14,610 nt of DNA, from assembly GCA_947380285.1 (NCBI GenBank), contig CANCQD010000059.1, forward strand, positions 1 to 14,610. The letters are read 5' to 3'. The translations under genes were made by a program, and so were the position numbers. The notes below the pieces were generated by a model. The model saw only the letters and a list, made by a program, of their open reading frames with translations, had not been told where the DNA came from and did no database searches. Within the stretch, counting starts at the first letter, position 1, and each line of letters begins with the position of its first letter. This DNA is from Burkholderiaceae bacterium. GTDB taxonomy: Bacteria > Pseudomonadota > Gammaproteobacteria > Burkholderiales > Burkholderiaceae. Of the stretch, positions 1 to 8,817 are shown piece by piece.

Positions 1-317
1 GTCCATCTTGCGTCAAGGAGATGCCGCAGTGGGGGCAGTTCGTGAAGAGTAATCCGAATGCAAAAATAGTTTTTATTCAGGTTGATGATGTTTCACAAGA
101 CGCAATGAAAAAAATGCTGAGCAAAGCGGGCCTAGATAAGGCAAATACCTACTATGTAGCAGCTCCTTTTGATGAGCGTTTGCGTTATGAAATTGATCCG
201 CAATGGCATGGCGAAACGCCCACTACTTTTGTAATTAATAAAGATGGTAAATCTACCCGAAGAACAGGATTGGTAGATTTTCAGAAAATGCAAACTCAGC
301 TATCCACCAAATCGTAA
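1..317 (+). CDS. TlpA-like thioredoxin-fold protein (5' end missing)
   Basis: This is the C-terminal part of a thioredoxin-fold protein of the TlpA/ResA redoxin kind. Reading in frame from base 3 gives P-S-C-V-K-E-M-P, and the cut codon ending in 'gt' at bases 1-2 would be Cys if it is TGT. The window therefore seems to begin inside a CPSC redox active site (the first Cys is inferred). About 98 residues downstream carry the expected fold: a hydrophobic strand (KIVFIQVDD), then T-P-T-T-F (nt 216-230) with the cis-proline that faces the CxxC, then a short INKDG turn. The true start lies upstream; the ATG at 21 is internal, because the active site precedes it. The PCuAC copper-chaperone gene follows after 39 nt, probably in one operon. 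In proteobacteria such redoxins keep cysteines of copper-delivery or cytochrome-maturation proteins reduced, so a role in periplasmic copper insertion is a reasonable inference. An N-terminal signal or anchor cannot be seen here. Confidence 0.85.
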   Translation, partial: PSCVKEMPQWGQFVKSNPNAKIVFIQVDDVSQDAMKKMLSKAGLDKANTYYVAAPFDERLRYEIDPQWHGETPTTFVINKDGKSTRRTGLVDFQKMQTQLSTKS

Positions 318-356
318 TTAAATTGATGAATCAAGACATACTAGGAGAATAATGAA

Positions 357-839
357 ATGAAATCTGCTCTATTAAAAACACTATTGATTGTTGCTGGTCT
401 GGCAACAACTGGCATAGTCTCGGCACAAGGAGTTACTAAAACAGTGACAACCAATGCGATCAAGATTGAGGACGCTTATACGCGCGCCACTGTTCCTGGG
501 CAGCAAGTAGCTGGCGGCTTTATGAAGATTGAGAACAAGGGGTCTGCAGCTGATCAATTGCTATCCGCTAGCTCACCAGCAGCAGGGGAAGTGCAGTTGC
601 ATGAAATGGCAATGGAAGGCAATGTGATGAAGATGCGCCAATTGAAAGATATTGCTGTACCAGCGGGCGGCGCTGTTGAATTAAAACCGGGCGGCCTCCA
701 TTTGATGTTTATGAATATCAAAGCCCCCTTAACTGCTGGCGAAACTGTTCCTGTAAAACTGAAGTTTGCTAAAGCAGGCGAAGTGGAAGTCAGAATGCCT
801 GTAAATGCAATGGGCAATCCTGGCGCAATGAAACACTAA
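357..839 (+). CDS. PCuAC-family periplasmic copper chaperone
   Basis: A 160-residue exported protein of the PCuAC (formerly DUF461) family, which delivers Cu(I) to the CuA centre of cytochrome c oxidase, often together with SCO. Residues 1-23 look like a signal peptide: MKSALLK, then a hydrophobic core, ending VSA before QG. The copper motif H-X10-M-X21-H-X-M is present with exact spacing: H82, M93, H115, M117. Further Met and His at the C-terminus (AMGNPGAMKH) may add metal binding. The start at 357 has AGGAG at 343-347, nine bases upstream. A second ATG at 352 overlaps it but meets a stop after two codons. The gene follows a TlpA-like redoxin, a typical partner that keeps copper-relay thiols reduced, and it is closed by a strong terminator. 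Family assignment is firm; the target oxidase is inferred. Confidence 0.93.
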   Translation: MKSALLKTLLIVAGLATTGIVSAQGVTKTVTTNAIKIEDAYTRATVPGQQVAGGFMKIENKGSAADQLLSASSPAAGEVQLHEMAMEGNVMKMRQLKDIAVPAGGAVELKPGGLHLMFMNIKAPLTAGETVPVKLKFAKAGEVEVRMPVNAMGNPGAMKH

Positions 840-864
840 ATACCAATCGGTCACAGCTGCAATA

Positions 865-896
865 AAAAAGCCCCTAGTTTTACTTAGGGGCTTTTT
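865..896. terminator. Bidirectional rho-independent terminator
   Basis: A perfect 12-bp stem (AAAAAGCCCCTA at 865-876 with its complement at 885-896) encloses an 8-nt loop. The flanking A tract and T tract make it work in both directions. It lies between the convergent copper-chaperone gene and ilvD and should end both transcripts. Confidence 0.92.
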
Positions 897-916
897 AACA
901 TGAAGCAGTCAATGTA

Positions 917-2608
917 TTAGATTTTTAAATCTAAATCAGTTACTGCTCCTTTGCTAGCGCTGCTTGCGAGGCTTGCATATTTTGCTAATAAGCCGCGAGT
1001 GTAACGAGGCTTAGGTTGAACCCAGGCTGCACGCCGCTTCGCAATTTCTGCTTCATCCACGTTGAGTTGGATGAGCAGTTGATGGGCATCAATAGTCACT
1101 GAATCACCTTCATTGATGAGGGCAATTGTGCCGCCCACATAAGCTTCGGGAGCTACGTGACCCACAACCATGCCCCATGTCCCACCAGAGAAGCGACCAT
1201 CGGTGATCAAACCAACAGACTCGCCTAATCCTTGCCCAACGAGGGCTGAGGTTGGGGCAAGCATTTCACGCATACCGGGACCACCCTTAGGGCCTTCGTA
1301 ACGAATGACCACGATGTCACCATCTTTGATCTTCTGCGCCATGATGGCTGCCATTGCGTCATCTTCAGAATCAAATACACGGGCTGGGCCAGTGATTGAT
1401 GGATTCTTGAGGCCAGTAATCTTAGCCACGCAACCCTCTGGAGAGATATTGCCCTTCAAGATTGCCAAGTGGCCTTGCTTATACAAAGGATTATCTAAGG
1501 TACGAATCACTTTTTGATCAGTGCGTGGTACTGATGGAACATCCTTCAATACTTCAGCAATCGTCTTGCCGGTAATGGTCATACAATCGCCGTGGAGTAA
1601 TCCACCGTCAAGCAAAATCTTCATCACTTGGGGAATGCCACCAGCTTGATGCAAATCAGTTGCAAGGTACGTTCCGGATGGTTTCATATCCACAATGACT
1701 GGTACGCGTTTACGAATGCGCTCAAAGTCATCAATCGTCCAGTCGATTTCAGCAGCGCTAGTAATTGCTAAGAAATGCAACACTGCATTGGTTGATCCGC
1801 CAACTGCCATGATCACGCTGACTGCATTCTCAATCGATTTTTTGGTGATGATGTCGCGGGGGCGAAGGTTATTTTTTACAGCCTCAACTAATACACGTGC
1901 TGATTCAGCGGCGCTCACTACTTTCTCGGCATCAACGTTCGCCATCGTAGAAGAGTAGGGCAAGCTCATGCCCAAAGCCTCAAATGAAGAGCTCATGGTG
2001 TTTGCTGTGTACATTCCGCCACAAGAGCCACTACCTGGACAGGCATGCTGCTCCACACCCTTTAAATCTTCTTCACTCAAGCGGCCAGATGTAAATTCGC
2101 CAACAGCTTCAAATGCAGAAACAATATTTAGTTCTTTGCCTTTGTAGTGGCCAGGCTTAATCGTGCCACCATAGACATAGATACCCGGTACATTGGTGCG
2201 GGCTAAAGCCATCATGCCACCAGGCATATTTTTATCGCAGCCACCAATCACCACCACACCGTCCTGCCACAAGCCATTGACGCAAACTTCAATACTGTCG
2301 GCAATTACTTCGCGTGAGACAAGGGAATACTTCATCCCCTCAGTGCCCATGCCGATACCATCGGAAACGGTTGGCGTACCAAATACTTGGGCTTTTGCGC
2401 CTGCCTCCTCTAGGGCCTCAACAGCAGCATCAGCTAATTTTTGCAAACCACTATTGCAGGGGGTGATAGTTGAGTGTCCATTTGCAACCCCAACCATTGG
2501 CTTTACGAAATCCTTTTCTTCGTAACCCATTGCGTAATACATCGAACGATTAGGTGCGCGAGCGACCCCCTCGGTGACCATGCGCGAGCGTTCATTAAGG
2601 CGTTTCAT
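917..2608 (-). CDS. ilvD: Dihydroxy-acid dehydratase
   Basis: IlvD dehydrates 2,3-dihydroxy-isovalerate and 2,3-dihydroxy-3-methylvalerate to the 2-oxo acids, the third common step of valine and isoleucine synthesis (also feeding leucine and pantothenate), in the cytoplasm. The 563-residue length is full for the family. The likely Fe-S ligands are C51 (TPCNSG), C124 ([10 protein letters not shown]) and C196 ([14 protein letters not shown]). C124-D125-K126 carries the lysine that is carbamylated and binds Mg in characterised members. D83 in SDGIGMG and the C-terminal [10 protein letters not shown] signature are also present. This pattern fits the [2Fe-2S] type of the family. The start ATG (2606-2608) has GGAG eight bases upstream on the minus strand. 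It stands alone, convergent with the copper-chaperone gene and divergent from a RodZ-like gene, with a palindrome-rich region upstream that may hold its operator. Confidence 0.98.
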   Translation of the reverse strand: MKRLNERSRMVTEGVARAPNRSMYYAMGYEEKDFVKPMVGVANGHSTITPCNSGLQKLADAAVEALEEAGAKAQVFGTPTVSDGIGMGTEGMKYSLVSREVIADSIEVCVNGLWQDGVVVIGGCDKNMPGGMMALARTNVPGIYVYGGTIKPGHYKGKELNIVSAFEAVGEFTSGRLSEEDLKGVEQHACPGSGSCGGMYTANTMSSSFEALGMSLPYSSTMANVDAEKVVSAAESARVLVEAVKNNLRPRDIITKKSIENAVSVIMAVGGSTNAVLHFLAITSAAEIDWTIDDFERIRKRVPVIVDMKPSGTYLATDLHQAGGIPQVMKILLDGGLLHGDCMTITGKTIAEVLKDVPSVPRTDQKVIRTLDNPLYKQGHLAILKGNISPEGCVAKITGLKNPSITGPARVFDSEDDAMAAIMAQKIKDGDIVVIRYEGPKGGPGMREMLAPTSALVGQGLGESVGLITDGRFSGGTWGMVVGHVAPEAYVGGTIALINEGDSVTIDAHQLLIQLNVDEAEIAKRRAAWVQPKPRYTRGLLAKYASLASSASKGAVTDLDLKI

Positions 2609-2699
2609 GCTTATTACTCCAGAAAAGGGTTATGTCGAAAGGCTCTATTGTGCCGTGAGATTAGTTTAAGGGTGCTTTGGGCTTGAGGGGCAGCTTAAC

Positions 2700-2732
2700 C
2701 CAATCTATTTATTGCACTGCAATAAATATTGG
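2700..2732. promoter_or_regulatory. Long palindrome, candidate operator
   Basis: A perfect 11-bp inverted repeat, TATTTATTGCA (2706-2716) and TGCAATAAATA (2718-2728), is separated by one base. Adding CCAA (2700-2703) and TTGG (2729-2732) extends the pairing to 15 bp per arm with a 2-nt bulge (TC at 2704-2705). It lies about 90 bp upstream of ilvD and about 155 bp upstream of the RodZ-like gene. There is no T tract, so a terminator is unlikely. A dimeric regulator binding site is the simplest reading; the regulator is unknown. Confidence 0.6.
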
Positions 2733-2803
2733 TGAAGGTCTCATTAGAGCCACCTTTGGAAAGTACTCCACCAACCCCTAGCTACAGAGTTCATTTATCC
2801 CTT

Positions 2804-2836
2804 AATATAATGTTGCAAACTAAAAAGCATTATATT
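2804..2836. promoter_or_regulatory. Inverted repeat with promoter-like -10 boxes
   Basis: AATATAATG (2804-2812) and CATTATATT (2828-2836) form a perfect 9-bp inverted repeat around a 15-base spacer that begins TTGCAA, the half-site core also seen in the palindrome at 2700-2732. Each arm contains TATAAT, at 2806-2811 on the plus strand and at 2834-2829 on the minus strand. It could therefore be a divergent promoter or an operator. No convincing -35 box is seen. A+T richness makes chance pairing more likely here than for the longer palindrome. Confidence 0.35.
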
Positions 2837-2854
2837 TATCAATAATTTAAAGTT

Positions 2855-2871
2855 ATATTATTAAATAATAT
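2855..2871. repeat. A+T-only palindrome before the RodZ-like start
   Basis: ATATTATT and AATAATAT pair perfectly around a single A, ending 15 bases before the GTG start of the RodZ-like gene. TATTAT at 2856-2861 could be a -10 box. The composition is pure A/T, so chance is possible. Confidence 0.3.
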
Positions 2872-2886
2872 CGAGACCAGTCCCCA

Positions 2887-3891
2887 GTGATTACCAAGGC
2901 AAATCTTCCGGAGATTCGTAAAGAAGCGTTTACTAAAGCTAGAGAAGCCCTCGGTTTAAGTACGAAGGATTTATCCGGCTTAGCATGTCTATCGGTTCGA
3001 CAAATCGAGCAGATAGAGAATGGTGAATGCGGTAGCTTTTATGGTGATCAAGTTAAATTCACAGCTGCTAAAAAAGTAGCTGGTCTATTAAAGCTCAAGC
3101 CAGAAGAAGCATTTGATTTTGGTGAGACGCAGGCGTCGGATACACAAGTCAATTTTCAGAGGGAGACAAATGTCCCTGTTGCAGAGAAAAAAGCGACGTC
3201 TGCAAAAGCAATTGAAACAGAACAAGTAAAAGAAAAGCCAGAAGTTGTTTCGGTAGCAAAGGTTTTTGAGCCAACGCCTGCAAGCGTCTCTGGCTATAGC
3301 AATCAAACAAAGCCTTCAGCAGACCCCAAAAAGAAAGGCTTCTTGCTATTGGCAATTGCTGCTGCAGTCATTTTCTCTGTAGTGAACTTACGCCCCCTCT
3401 TTTTTCCTGAGCCAGTGAAAGAAGAAGTTGTCATCATTCAAGAGGTGGCGCAAGAAGCTCCACCGGCGAATGTCCCAGCAGAACCTGTGTCAGACGCCAA
3501 TCCTGCACCCGCGGCTGTGGTGCAGCCTGAGTTAGCCGCCGTTTCGACTGAGTGTCCGCCTGCAGATGCTTCGGCCCTTAATTACAAACCCGAGGCCCCT
3601 AAAAAAGCGGGTGATATGGTTTATCTGCAATCAAAAACTGCACAGACAGTTTGCGTGGTGGATGCTACCGGTAGGACCCAAAATAAAGCTTTGGAGCCAG
3701 GTATTGGAGTGAGTGTTTTTGGTAAGCCACCAATGAAGGTATTAACCGGTGGTTTAAACCAAGTGGATATGTACTACCAAGGGGCAAAGGTTCGCATCGG
3801 CAACACCACTGGCAAGACAATTATTTTGGAGCCGGCTGAGATCGTTCAGTCTGTCGCTCTACCTACTACTGCAGACTCTCAGGCACGTTGA
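2887..3891 (+). CDS. RodZ-like helix-turn-helix membrane protein
   Basis: The 334-residue protein has the layout of RodZ, the bitopic protein that links MreB to the cell-wall elongation machinery. Residues 10-75 form a helix-turn-helix of the RodZ/Xre kind (AREALGLSTKDLSGLA, then LSVRQIEQIENG). Residues 80-147 are a polar linker, and a membrane helix spans about 150-171 after KKK. Residues 172-240 are rich in Ala, Pro, Glu and Val, a probable periplasmic linker. Residues 240-317 resemble the RodZ C-terminal domain, with GKPPMKVLTGG and VDMYYQG. No earlier start is possible because an in-frame TAA lies at 2866-2868. The GTG at 2887 lacks a good ribosome-binding site, so the exact start is uncertain. 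The classic rodZ usually sits beside ispG; here the neighbours are ilvD and glnB, so this may be a paralogue. Function beyond the architecture is inferred. Confidence 0.8.
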   Translation: MITKANLPEIRKEAFTKAREALGLSTKDLSGLACLSVRQIEQIENGECGSFYGDQVKFTAAKKVAGLLKLKPEEAFDFGETQASDTQVNFQRETNVPVAEKKATSAKAIETEQVKEKPEVVSVAKVFEPTPASVSGYSNQTKPSADPKKKGFLLLAIAAAVIFSVVNLRPLFFPEPVKEEVVIIQEVAQEAPPANVPAEPVSDANPAPAAVVQPELAAVSTECPPADASALNYKPEAPKKAGDMVYLQSKTAQTVCVVDATGRTQNKALEPGIGVSVFGKPPMKVLTGGLNQVDMYYQGAKVRIGNTTGKTIILEPAEIVQSVALPTTADSQAR

Positions 3892-3902
3892 TGCCCTGAG
3901 AG
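3876..3902. other. Hairpin over the stop codon between convergent genes
   Basis: CTCTCAGG-CA (3876-3885) pairs with TG-C-CCTGAGAG (3892-3902): ten base pairs, one bulged C, loop CGTTGA. The loop includes the TGA stop of the RodZ-like gene. No T tract follows on either strand, so it is not a standard intrinsic terminator. It may still shield the 3' ends of the convergent RodZ-like and glnB messages. Confidence 0.5.
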
Positions 3903-3924
3903 CTCAGTAGATTTATTGAGTTGA

Positions 3925-4272
<348 letters not shown>

Positions 4273-4283
4273 CTAATTTAGTA

Positions 4284-4313
4284 ATAATACCTAGAACTTG
4301 AATGGCTTGCTAA
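4284..4313 (-). promoter_or_regulatory. Candidate glnB promoter
   Basis: On the minus strand TTAGCA (4313-4308; 4 of 6 matches to -35) and TATTAT (4289-4284; 5 of 6 to -10) are 18 bases apart. Transcription would begin near 4277, leaving a short leader that contains the AGGGGGA ribosome-binding site. This would let glnB be expressed independently of nadE. Confidence 0.4.
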
Positions 4314-4335
4314 AAACCAAACTATTTTTAAAAAC

Positions 4336-5955
4336 CTAGGCTCTAAATTGCGATGTAATTGGATAGCGCCAATCACGGCCAAAGGCCCGGGTAGTAACGC
4401 GTACACCTGGGGGCGCTTGGCGACGTTTGTATTCATTAAGCTTGATTAAGCGAGTTACTTTTTCTACGCTTTCAGGGTCAAACCCTGCTGCAATAATCTC
4501 TGCAATAGATTGATTTTGCTCCATATAGCGTTCAACTATGCCATCCAATACTTCATAGGAGGGTAGGCTATCTTGGTCTTTTTGATCGGGGCGTAATTCG
4601 GCTGAAGGGGCGCGAGTCAAAATTCGCTCCGGAATAACGGCCCCAATACTATTACGATAAGCACATAAGCGATACACCAAAGTTTTGGCAATATCTTTAA
4701 TGACGGCAAAGCCACCCGCCATATCACCATACAGAGTGCAATAACCTACTGCCATTTCACTTTTGTTGCCGGTAGTTAAAACCAAGCGACCGGTTTTATT
4801 AGAGAGTGCCATGAGTAAAGTGCCGCGCACACGCGCCTGAATATTTTCTTCAGTAGCGTCTACTTTTAAACCTTTGAATTGCTCGAATAGAGAAGCTTCT
4901 AAAGCATCTACAGGCCCGCTAATTGGAATCTCATCGTATTGCACGCCCAAGTTATCGGCCATCTCGCGTGCATCGATCCAGGAGATATCGGCGGTATAGC
5001 GCGAAGCCATCATGACAGCGCGTACTTTGTCGGCTCCCAGGGCGTCTACAGCAATTGCTAAAACCAGTGCAGAATCTACGCCGCCAGATAGCCCAATAAT
5101 GACGCCAGGAAAGCGATTTTTAGTCACATAGTCACGAACGCCTAAGACAAGCGCTTGATAGGCTTGTGCTTCAACTGATTGGGGCGGGGTAATGAGACCT
5201 TTTTCTAACTCACCAGAAGGAGAGACTGCAACAAGGCCTAAGCCTGTTTCAAATTGGGGGAGAGCCATGACAACCTCGCCACGACTGTTCAGTGCAAATG
5301 AGCCGCCATCAAAAACCAATTCATCTTGACCGCCCACTGCATTAACGTAAACCAGAGGCATATTTGTTTGCGCAATATGTCCGCGCAGCACTTCAATGCG
5401 AAGCGCTTCTTTCTTAAGGTGATATGGCGAGGCATTGGGAACGAGTAAAACTTGTGCTCCAGCAGCGTGCGCTTGCTTAGCTGGTCCTGCATGCCATGCA
5501 TCTTCACACAAGATCAAGCCGTAATGAATACCTTCGCATTCAAATACGCAAGCTTGATTTCCGGGAACGAAATAGCGTACTTCGTCAAACACCTCGTGAT
5601 TGGGTAATTCTTGTTTGGCATAGCCTGCAATTACCTTGCCGTCTCTTAAAACGGAAGCGTAGTTTTGCAAACCTGCAGAGGATTGCTTAGGGTGACCGAC
5701 AATCACAGTCAAGTCTGAATGCTGGGCCAGCTCTTTCATGAGGAGCTCAAGCTGTTGCTGCGCTGCTTCGATAAAAGCAGGGCGAAGCAATAAGTCTTCT
5801 GGGGGATATCCTGTGAGCGAAAGCTCAGGGGTTACTACGAGTTTAGCGCCTTGAGAATAGGCATCTAGAGCGGCTTTGTGAATCAGTTGCGCGTTGCCAG
5901 CCAAATCACCCAGTAATGGGTTGATTTGAGCTAAAGCAATTTTCTGTGCGCTCAC
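4336..5955 (-). CDS. nadE: Glutamine-dependent NAD+ synthetase
   Basis: NadE amidates nicotinic acid adenine dinucleotide to NAD+ using ATP and ammonia taken from glutamine. The 539-residue protein has two domains. Residues 1-260 form a nitrilase-like glutaminase with the catalytic triad E44 (TPELSLTGY), K114 (YAKQELPNH) and C150 (LILCEDAWH). Residues 262-539 form the synthetase with the ATP pyrophosphatase P-loop SGGVDS (290-295) and later TGNKSE (395-400). The length matches the shorter NadE-Gln class rather than the ~680-residue actinobacterial class. The start is GTG (5953-5955): an in-frame stop lies six bases upstream and the conserved KIALAQINPLLGD follows at once. The ribosome-binding site (GGA directly before GTG) is poor. 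ppa ends 34 bp upstream and glnB begins 72 bp downstream, so ppa-nadE-glnB could be one transcription unit. Confidence 0.97.
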   Translation of the reverse strand: MSAQKIALAQINPLLGDLAGNAQLIHKAALDAYSQGAKLVVTPELSLTGYPPEDLLLRPAFIEAAQQQLELLMKELAQHSDLTVIVGHPKQSSAGLQNYASVLRDGKVIAGYAKQELPNHEVFDEVRYFVPGNQACVFECEGIHYGLILCEDAWHAGPAKQAHAAGAQVLLVPNASPYHLKKEALRIEVLRGHIAQTNMPLVYVNAVGGQDELVFDGGSFALNSRGEVVMALPQFETGLGLVAVSPSGELEKGLITPPQSVEAQAYQALVLGVRDYVTKNRFPGVIIGLSGGVDSALVLAIAVDALGADKVRAVMMASRYTADISWIDAREMADNLGVQYDEIPISGPVDALEASLFEQFKGLKVDATEENIQARVRGTLLMALSNKTGRLVLTTGNKSEMAVGYCTLYGDMAGGFAVIKDIAKTLVYRLCAYRNSIGAVIPERILTRAPSAELRPDQKDQDSLPSYEVLDGIVERYMEQNQSIAEIIAAGFDPESVEKVTRLIKLNEYKRRQAPPGVRVTTRAFGRDWRYPITSQFRA

Positions 5956-5989
5956 TCCGACTCACAAAGCCTTTTCAATCATCTAAAAA

Positions 5990-6526
5990 TTACGGGTTCT
6001 CTTTGTTGTAGCGATCGATACCCTCAAGAATTTCTTGATGGGCTTCTGCAATACCACCCCAACCTTTAACTTTTACCCACTTACCTGGTTCTAGATCTTT
6101 ATAGTGCTCAAAGAAGTGTTGAATTTGGTTTAAGCGTAATGGATTAATGTCTTCTGGTTTTTGCCAGTGAGTGTAGATAGGCAAAATTTTGTCTTCAGGA
6201 ACGGCCAACAATTTAGCGTCTTGACCGCCTTCATCTTCCATTTGTAAAACACCAATCGCGCGGCAGCTAACAACTACACCTGGAATGAGTGGGAACGGAG
6301 TAATAACGAGAACGTCAACAGGGTCACCATCGCCAGCAATCGTTTTATTGATGTAACCATAGTTACATGGATAGTGCATTGCAGTACCCATAAAACGGTC
6401 AACGAAAATTGCGCCACTCTCTTTATCTACTTCATACTTGATTGGATCCGCATTCATTGGGATTTCAATAATGACGTTGAAGCTTTCAGGGATCTTTTTA
6501 CCTGGCTTAACTTTGTCGAGACTCAT
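5990..6526 (-). CDS. ppa: Soluble inorganic pyrophosphatase
   Basis: A 178-residue family I cytoplasmic pyrophosphatase, which hydrolyses PPi to two phosphates and pulls biosynthetic reactions forward. The signature GDGDPVDVL supplies metal-binding D66, D68 and D71; D98 and D103 follow in [19 protein letters not shown] at 52-59 and K30-Y31 are also typical. The numbering runs one ahead of the E. coli enzyme. The start ATG (6524-6526) has GGAG on the minus strand seven or eight bases upstream. nadE, whose reaction releases PPi, follows 34 bp downstream, and the membrane H+-pyrophosphatase gene diverges from the other side. All catalytic Asp residues are present, so it should be active. Confidence 0.97.
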   Translation of the reverse strand: MSLDKVKPGKKIPESFNVIIEIPMNADPIKYEVDKESGAIFVDRFMGTAMHYPCNYGYINKTIAGDGDPVDVLVITPFPLIPGVVVSCRAIGVLQMEDEGGQDAKLLAVPEDKILPIYTHWQKPEDINPLRLNQIQHFFEHYKDLEPGKWVKVKGWGGIAEAHQEILEGIDRYNKENP

Positions 6527-6709
6527 AAATACTCCGAATAATGATTAGTAAATACCCTGATCCTATGAAGGGGGCGCAGGGGTGATTCTGTTACATACTG
6601 ATATAGCTTAAAGACCATAGTTTAAAGCTTTCGGGAACCAGGTCTACCTAAGTGCAGGTTATATAAAAGAATAAAGATTAACAAATGATTAACTTTAGGG
6701 AGTTCAAGC
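6527..6709. promoter_or_regulatory. Divergent ppa/hppA intergenic region
   Basis: These 183 bp must carry promoters for both pyrophosphatase genes. The hppA side has TATAAA at 6662-6667 as a possible -10 box without a good -35, and AGGGAG (6697-6702) as the ribosome-binding site. A weak hairpin is possible: GCTTAAA at 6606-6612 with TTTAAAGC at 6621-6628, one bulge. I see no strong operator and no convincing ppa promoter. Confidence 0.4.
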
Positions 6710-8770
6710 ATGAGTAACGTCACTTTAGGCTTGTATTTTGCCTTGGCATGCGGTGTCATAGCCGTGATATACGGTTTTGTGATGCGCAGCTGGATCTTGA
6801 AGCAAAGTACAGGAAATGCCAAGATGCAAGAAATTGCTGAGGCCATTCAGCAGGGTGCTGCAGCATATTTATCTCGCCAATATAAAACGATTGCGATTGT
6901 CGGGGTAGTTTTGACCATTCTCATGGCACTCTTCCTGGATTTTGCGACTGCGATTGGGTTTGTGGTCGGCGCTGTTCTCTCGGGCGCTTGTGGTTTCATT
7001 GGTATGAATGTCTCAGTACGCGCAAACGTGCGTACTGCGGAAGCGGCTACCAAGGGCATGAATGAAGCGCTCAATGTAGCATTTAAGGGCGGAGCTATTA
7101 CTGGTATGTTGGTAGTAGGGCTTGGTCTATTAGGTGTTGGCCTGTTTTTTATGTTCCTCGTGTCGATTGGTGCAGGACAAGACCTTTCTTCTGTATTGCA
7201 TCCACTGATTGGATTGGCATTTGGCTCTTCATTGATATCGATCTTTGCACGTTTAGGCGGCGGCATCTTTACTAAAGGCGCAGACGTTGGCGCTGACTTG
7301 GTCGGCAAGGTAGAGGCTGGCATTCCGGAAGATGACCCACGCAATCCTGCGGTAATCGCTGATAACGTTGGCGATAACGTAGGCGACTGCGCAGGTATGG
7401 CAGCTGACTTATTTGAAACTTATGCAGTGACTTTGATTGCCACCATGGTTTTGGGTTCATTGATGGTTACTGGTGCACCAGTTGCGGCGATTATTTATCC
7501 ATTGGTACTTGGCGGCGTTTCTATCATCGCCTCTATTGTTGGTTGCTCGTTTGTTAAGGCAACGCCTGGCATGAGAAACGTCATGCCAGCTTTGTATAAG
7601 GGCTTAATCATTGCCGGAGGTTTATCGCTGATCGCTTTCTACTTCGTAACCAACTTCATCATGCCGGATGATGCCTTGGGTATCCCAGGTAGCCAATGGC
7701 GTTTGTTTGGCTCAACAGTAGTGGGCTTGTTACTGACAGCAGGATTGGTGTGGATTACCGAGTACTACACCGGCACCCAGTTCAAGCCAGTACAGCACAT
7801 TGCTGAAGCTTCTACTAAAGGTCACGGCACCAACATCATCGCTGGCTTAGGTATTTCTATGAAGTCGACTGCTTATCCAGTGCTCTTTGTTTGTGCGGCG
7901 ATTTTTGCGGCGTATTGGTTAGCTGGTTTGTATGGCATTGCGATTGCGGCAACAGCCATGTTGTCTATGGCAGGTATTGTGGTTGCCCTTGATGCATACG
8001 GTCCTATTACTGATAACGCTGGTGGTATCGCAGAGATGGCGGGCTTGCCACAATCAGTACGGGATATCACTGATCCATTAGATGCTGTTGGTAACACTAC
8101 TAAAGCAGTGACCAAAGGTTATGCAATTGGATCGGCTGGTTTGGCATCACTCGTACTCTTTGCTGACTACACCCATGCCTTAGAGGGCATTGGTCAGCAA
8201 GTATCGTTTGACTTATCTAATCACATGGTGATCATTGGTCTGTTTATTGGCGGCATGATTCCATATTTGTTTGGTGCGATGGCGATGGAAGCGGTTGGCC
8301 GTTGTGCTGGCGCTGTAGTTGAGGAAGTTCGACGCCAGTTCCGTGATATCCCTGGAATCATGGAAGGCACTGCGAAGCCTGAGTACGGCAAGGCTGTGGA
8401 TATGCTGACTTCTGCCGCCATCAAAGAAATGATTATTCCATCCTTGTTGCCAGTAGTTGCTCCAATTGTTGTTGGTCTCTTGTTGGGACCTGCAGCATTG
8501 GGCGGCTTGCTAATGGGTACGATTGTGACCGGCTTGTTCGTAGCGATCTCGATGTGTACCGGTGGTGGCGCTTGGGATAACGCGAAGAAATATATCGAAG
8601 AAGGCAACTTCGGCGGCAAAGGTTCTGAAGCCCATAAGGCTGCAGTCACTGGCGACACCGTAGGTGACCCTTACAAAGATACTGCGGGTCCTGCTGTTAA
8701 CCCATTGATCAAGATCATCAATATCGTGGCACTACTCATCGTGCCATTATTGCCAGTGATCTCACGTTGA
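6710..8770 (+). CDS. hppA: K+-independent membrane H+-translocating pyrophosphatase
   Basis: HppA couples PPi hydrolysis to outward proton pumping in the inner membrane. At 686 residues it is full length, with many hydrophobic segments consistent with the family's usual 15-17 membrane helices. The active-site motif D192-X7-K200-X-E202 ([11 protein letters not shown]) leads into the Asp-rich stretch ending [18 protein letters not shown] at about 236. The second Asp/Lys cluster is near the C-terminus ([15 protein letters not shown], 648-662). The ion-specificity motif reads [11 protein letters not shown]465 and T468 sit where K+-dependent enzymes have Ala and Gly/Ala, which predicts the K+-independent subtype. 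The start has AGGGAG seven bases upstream, and the gene ends at an intrinsic terminator. Being head-to-head with ppa, it competes with it for the same substrate. Confidence 0.97.
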   Translation: MSNVTLGLYFALACGVIAVIYGFVMRSWILKQSTGNAKMQEIAEAIQQGAAAYLSRQYKTIAIVGVVLTILMALFLDFATAIGFVVGAVLSGACGFIGMNVSVRANVRTAEAATKGMNEALNVAFKGGAITGMLVVGLGLLGVGLFFMFLVSIGAGQDLSSVLHPLIGLAFGSSLISIFARLGGGIFTKGADVGADLVGKVEAGIPEDDPRNPAVIADNVGDNVGDCAGMAADLFETYAVTLIATMVLGSLMVTGAPVAAIIYPLVLGGVSIIASIVGCSFVKATPGMRNVMPALYKGLIIAGGLSLIAFYFVTNFIMPDDALGIPGSQWRLFGSTVVGLLLTAGLVWITEYYTGTQFKPVQHIAEASTKGHGTNIIAGLGISMKSTAYPVLFVCAAIFAAYWLAGLYGIAIAATAMLSMAGIVVALDAYGPITDNAGGIAEMAGLPQSVRDITDPLDAVGNTTKAVTKGYAIGSAGLASLVLFADYTHALEGIGQQVSFDLSNHMVIIGLFIGGMIPYLFGAMAMEAVGRCAGAVVEEVRRQFRDIPGIMEGTAKPEYGKAVDMLTSAAIKEMIIPSLLPVVAPIVVGLLLGPAALGGLLMGTIVTGLFVAISMCTGGGAWDNAKKYIEEGNFGGKGSEAHKAAVTGDTVGDPYKDTAGPAVNPLIKIINIVALLIVPLLPVISR

Positions 8771-8817
8771 GTAATGGGTAGCAATTAACATGCACTAGCA
8801 ATCAGACTGCAACAAAT

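Noticed and set aside
352..360. Start at the ATG at 352 before the copper-chaperone gene
   Set aside because: It reads ATG-AAA-TGA and stops at once. The next ATG at 357 opens the real frame.
3876..3902. Intrinsic terminator after the RodZ-like gene
   Set aside because: The stem is good, but neither strand has a T tract after it and it overlaps the stop codon, so I list it only as a hairpin.
4308..4339. Terminator between nadE and glnB from the T-rich stretch after the nadE stop
   Set aside because: On the minus strand there is a direct repeat of GGTTTTTA and T runs, but no G+C stem precedes them, so read-through from nadE into glnB remains possible.
6847..7344. Open reading frame of 165 codons on the minus strand inside hppA
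   Set aside because: It lies antisense to a clear, full-length hppA. Its composition (Pro, Thr and Ala rich, low complexity) is that of a mirrored membrane-protein gene, with no recognisable domain.
8221..8658. Open reading frame of 145 codons on the minus strand inside hppA
   Set aside because: It is a shadow of hppA of the same kind, with no domain and no independent gene context.
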